From VGCC01 sp964495555 (GTDB taxonomy: Bacteria > Actinomycetota > Actinomycetes > S36-B12), in contig CAZBWA010000001.1 of assembly GCA_964495555.1 (NCBI GenBank), positions 1 through 64,000 of the forward strand: 64,000 bases of DNA, given 5' to 3'. Position 1 is the first letter of the stretch, and each line of letters opens with the position of its first letter. The notes under the pieces are model-generated. The model ran no database searches. It was not told where the DNA came from and worked only from the letters and a program-made list of their open reading frames with translations. Positions 60,998-64,000 of this stretch are shown in pieces. The translations under genes and the position numbers were made by a program.

Positions 60998-61142
60998 CCG
61001 CCGCAAGGCCTGGCGCGCGGACCCGATGGGGGAGCGTGCATGGCGGGGAAGGTGCACCTCAGCAGGGTAGGGGGCGATGGTGTCCGCTAGACGCACGTCC
61101 GGCGGTGTGGCGCATGCGAGGATTGCTGCCGAGGAGGTTGCG

Positions 61143-62102
61143 ATGCACTCTCCACGACGGGGATTAGTGCTCGGCGGTGGCGGTGTCCTGGGGGGCACAT
61201 GGTCCGTCGGAGCCCTCGACTCCCTGTCCGCGCACGGCGTCCACCCCGAAGACTTCGAGATCGTCGTGGGAACGTCGGCGGGTTCCGTCCTCGGCGCGCT
61301 TCTCACCCTGGGCGTCTCCTTGGAGGAGATGCGGGGCCACTACGCCGGGGACGATGTCGACACAGGACCCCTGGCCCACTACTCGTTCGATCCCGATGAG
61401 GCGACCGGCGGCCACCGTCCCGGCATCCCGCGCCTGATCGGTCCCGGCTCGCCGTCCCTCATCGCGTCGAGCATGCGCCACCCGGGTCGGCTCCCCGCCA
61501 CGGCCGTGTTATCCGCGCTCCTGCCGCCGGGATCGCGCTCCCTACATCAGGTGACTCATCTCATCGACTCGGCCAATCCGGAGGGCACGTGGCCGAATCG
61601 CCTGTGGGTCGTCGCGATGGATTTCGTTGACGGACATCGTGTCGTCTTCGGTCGCCCTGGCGCACCCGTTGCGCGCCTCTCCGACGCGGTGGTGGCCTCG
61701 TGCTCCATCCCCGGGTGGTTCGCACCGGTCACGATCAACGGCCGCTCCTACGTGGATGGGGGAGCAGTCTCCGCGACGTCGGTCGATGTGCTCGAACACA
61801 TGGGACTCGACGAGGTGTACGTCATCGCACCCATGGTGTCCTTCTCCGTCGACCATCCGAACACCCTCGGGGCCCGACTCGAACGTCGCTGGCGCGGAGA
61901 AGTCACGAAAGCCTGCATGGAGGAGGTGGAGACCGTTCGGGCTCAGGGCACTCACGTATTCGTCCTGGGTCCCGGCCCGGAGGACCTCCATGCGATGGGT
62001 GCCAACCTGATGGATGCATCACGACGTCGACTCGTCCTCGAGACCTCCCTGCGCACCTCGCCTCTCGGATGGGAACAGTCCCTGGAGTTACGCGCGTCCT
62101 AG
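61143..62102 (+). CDS. patatin-like phospholipase
   Basis: 319-residue serine hydrolase. The oxyanion GGGGVLGG is near residue 12, the nucleophile in GTSAGS (~44) and the catalytic Asp in DGGAVS (~206). Likely hydrolyses lipid acyl esters; the substrate is unknown. The ATG at 61143 has AGGAGG (61132-61137) 5 nt upstream, which favours it over the ATG of the longer frame. Overlaps the convergent DUF2505 gene by 15 nt. Confidence 0.92.
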   Translation: MHSPRRGLVLGGGGVLGGTWSVGALDSLSAHGVHPEDFEIVVGTSAGSVLGALLTLGVSLEEMRGHYAGDDVDTGPLAHYSFDPDEATGGHRPGIPRLIGPGSPSLIASSMRHPGRLPATAVLSALLPPGSRSLHQVTHLIDSANPEGTWPNRLWVVAMDFVDGHRVVFGRPGAPVARLSDAVVASCSIPGWFAPVTINGRSYVDGGAVSATSVDVLEHMGLDEVYVIAPMVSFSVDHPNTLGARLERRWRGEVTKACMEEVETVRAQGTHVFVLGPGPEDLHAMGANLMDASRRRLVLETSLRTSPLGWEQSLELRAS

Positions 62103-62585
62103 CCACTCGGAGGCCAGTCGCTCCTCGGTGCGCAAGTATTTTGTGGTCTGCTTCGCCGCCTCCTCCTCGATCGTGCCCCCCACGAATGGGACCTTGGCCG
62201 TCATGCGGCCGATCGTGGTGATGGAGCATCCGGCGGCCGTCGGGCGGAGCTCGGCAGTCCCGTCGAAACGCAAGGGCCCGGAGAACCGCACCGAGACCAC
62301 CGCGGAGCGTGACCCGTCAGAACCCGGTGCCGACCACTCCTGGATCTCCGTGACGTCGATGGTCTCTCCGACGAAGGATCGCGCCACGGCTGGCACGTCG
62401 GCCGGCAAGAGGCGCTCCGTCCGCACGGTGATGGCGGAATCTGGATCACCGGAGACGTCGATCGTGGTCCGGAGCGAGCCCGTGGCCTGGCACTTCTCCT
62501 CGATATACGCGGGGTCGATGAGAAGTCGAAATGTCTGGAACGCATCCGCAGGGAACTGCTGTTCCACGTCCAGGCTCGTACTCAC
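62088..62585 (-). CDS. DUF2505 family protein
   Basis: 165 residues of the DUF2505 family, a START/SRPBCC-like lipid-binding fold by analogy: VEQQFPADAFQTFRLLIDPAYIEEKCQATG at the start and VPFVGGTIEEEAAKQTTKYLRTEERLASEWL at the end. Function unknown. GTG at 62585 follows CACGAT by 6 nt. Divergent from the glutamate dehydrogenase gene. Confidence 0.82.
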   Translation of the reverse strand: MSTSLDVEQQFPADAFQTFRLLIDPAYIEEKCQATGSLRTTIDVSGDPDSAITVRTERLLPADVPAVARSFVGETIDVTEIQEWSAPGSDGSRSAVVSVRFSGPLRFDGTAELRPTAAGCSITTIGRMTAKVPFVGGTIEEEAAKQTTKYLRTEERLASEWLGRA

Positions 62586-62707
62586 ACGCCGATCGTGGCA
62601 TACCTGGCCGCGGGAGCGCTCCTCCCGCGAGGCGGAAGGACCTTTCCAGACTCGGGGAGGACTACCGTGGGGAGGGTTCCGGGCCAACGTGTGAAGAGGC
62701 GATACGC

Positions 62708-64000
62708 GTGACCGATCCTGCGTCGAAGGCATCCGTCCCCGACCTAGCGACCCTGGTCGCCCACTTCCGGCACCAACTGTCGACCGGCGAAGTCTCGCGC
62801 TACGGCGAGGATCACCTTCGCGACGAGGTGCGATCCATGGCGGAGTGGGCCATCGTCCGCGAGCCGGACGTGGCGTTGATCCGGGCCTTCGACACGACAG
62901 CGGGCACCATCGTGGAGATCGTCACCGATGACATGCCCTTCCTCGTCGATTCCGTGACGAATGAACTCACGCGGCGTGGTCGGAACATCCGTCTCGTGCT
63001 CCACCCGCAACTGGCCGTCGAGCGTGATCGGGAAGGACGTCTCCTGCGAGTGCTCGATACGGCTGTCTCGCATGCACCAGGTGCGATGGCCGAGTCGTGG
63101 ATGCGATTCGAATTGGAGCGCGACTACCAGGACCACGACCTGGAGTCGCTGGTGTCGGGAGTCAGGCGCGTCCTGGGAGACGTGCGGCGCGCGGTCACCG
63201 ACTGGCCTGCTCTGGAAGCCGCAGTGAACGCGGTCGCGACCGATCTTCTGGCGCAGCCGCCAGTGGGCATCCCCGGGGAGGATGTCGAGGAGGCTGCTGC
63301 GTTCTTGAAGTGGATTGCGGCCGGAAATCTGACTCTGCTCGGCTACCGGGTCTACGACCTCGTGACCGTCGACGGCGAGGAGGCCCTGCGTGGAGTTCCC
63401 GGGACCGGCCTGGGAATCCTGCGACGCGAGGGATCCCAGGACGCGGCTGTCTCCCCGAGTTTTGCGGTTCTTCCCGCCTCGGTGCGCGCGAAAGCGCGTG
63501 AACCCGAGATCCTCGTCATCACCAAGGCCAACGCCCGTTCGACGGTGCATCGATCCGGATACCTCGACTACGTGGGGGTCAAGAGGTTCGACGACCGCGG
63601 ACGGGTGATCGGTGAGCATCGGATCCTCGGCGTCTTCGCTGCGCCCGCCTATACACGCAGCGTTCTGGATATCCCCGTGCTCCGTCGTCGATTCGACGGG
63701 GCCATGGCGGCTTTGGGCTTCGTACCCAACTCGCACAATGCCCACGATCTCCAGCAGTTTCTGGAGACCTACCCGCGCGACGAGTTGTTCCAGATCGGCC
63801 AAGAGGCTCTTACAGAGACTGCCTCCGAGGTGCTGCACATGCAGGGCAGACGTCAGACGCGTCTGTTCTTGCGTCCCGACGCCTACGGAAGGTCCGTCTC
63901 GGCACTCGTCTACCTGCCGAGGGATCGCTACAACACCACCGTTCGGACAAGAATCGCCACCATCCTCCAAGCGGCGTTCGGAGGGACCTCGGTCGATTTC
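62708..64000 (+). CDS. gdh: NAD-specific glutamate dehydrogenase, large type (N-terminal part)
   Basis: First 431 residues of a bacterial large NAD-glutamate dehydrogenase (family size about 1,600 residues); the frame runs off the end of the window. The signature TDDMPFLVDSVTNEL near residue 80 and the regulatory-domain patterns FLKWIAAGNLTLLGYRVYD and VYLPRDRYNTTVRTRI identify the family; the catalytic domain is not in view. Converts glutamate to 2-oxoglutarate and ammonia. GTG at 62708 with GAAGAGG ~8 nt upstream. Confidence 0.93.
   Translation, partial: MTDPASKASVPDLATLVAHFRHQLSTGEVSRYGEDHLRDEVRSMAEWAIVREPDVALIRAFDTTAGTIVEIVTDDMPFLVDSVTNELTRRGRNIRLVLHPQLAVERDREGRLLRVLDTAVSHAPGAMAESWMRFELERDYQDHDLESLVSGVRRVLGDVRRAVTDWPALEAAVNAVATDLLAQPPVGIPGEDVEEAAAFLKWIAAGNLTLLGYRVYDLVTVDGEEALRGVPGTGLGILRREGSQDAAVSPSFAVLPASVRAKAREPEILVITKANARSTVHRSGYLDYVGVKRFDDRGRVIGEHRILGVFAAPAYTRSVLDIPVLRRRFDGAMAALGFVPNSHNAHDLQQFLETYPRDELFQIGQEALTETASEVLHMQGRRQTRLFLRPDAYGRSVSALVYLPRDRYNTTVRTRIATILQAAFGGTSVDF

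Overview
The window is high-GC actinobacterial (Actinomycetota) chromosome. Direct markers are a four-cysteine WhiB protein, the two-component/lipoprotein set MtrA-MtrB-LpqB, F420 genes cofD and cofE (the latter with a fused nitroreductase domain), an acyl-CoA carboxylase epsilon subunit, DUF3499, DUF5719 and TIGR03089. Gene order also follows the Mycobacterium tuberculosis chromosome as I remember it (lpdA-PNP-pmmB, accA3-maf-accE-accD-birA-PH protein-purK-purE, then LCP-TIGR03089-manC-fbiB-fbiA-whiB2 to mtrAB-lpqB-comF-secA). I cannot place the genus. Coding density is extreme: no gene-free stretch reaches 300 bases, neighbouring genes commonly overlap by 1-8 nt, and many convergent genes overlap at their stop codons. 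I see no rRNA, tRNA, CRISPR array, insertion sequence or prophage.

Regions. (1) 1-6766, minus strand: a deoxynucleoside catabolism run (flavoprotein LpdA, purine nucleoside phosphorylase, phosphosugar mutase, DeoC, two aldehyde dehydrogenases, the second cut by the window edge). It would take purine deoxynucleosides to glyceraldehyde-3-phosphate and acetate. (2) 6823-14825: acyl-CoA carboxylase subunits with Maf, biotin ligase, a PH-domain membrane protein and PurK/PurE. (3) 14825-34262: a cell-envelope glycopolymer locus with UDP-glucose dehydrogenase, six glycosyltransferases, a LicC-like cytidylyltransferase, a TagF-like polymerase, an ABC-2 exporter whose only nearby ATPase is degenerate, a sulfotransferase, two CDP-alcohol phosphotransferases, an LCP ligase and a SpoIID-like secreted protein. 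(4) 34266-46614: GDP-mannose supply (mannose-1-phosphate guanylyltransferase, phosphomannomutase, ManA), F420 side-chain enzymes, WhiB, and a 1047-residue membrane glycosyltransferase with its DUF5719 partner. (5) 46759-56935: AhcY, two small membrane proteins, MtrA-MtrB-LpqB, ComF-like protein and SecA. (6) 56932-64000: small regulators, a SAF/MinD-like pair, an L,D-transpeptidase, a patatin, DUF2505 and the start of a large NAD-glutamate dehydrogenase.

Two things stand out. Region 3 looks like a phosphodiester-linked, uronate-containing and possibly sulfated wall polymer pathway, in which several enzymes carry damaged or altered active-site motifs beside apparently intact counterparts. Across the window, at least sixteen start codons lie exactly 6-7 nt after a TANNNT hexamer, the signature of leaderless transcription. 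At four tight junctions the upstream gene's TAG stop codon forms the first half of that hexamer.
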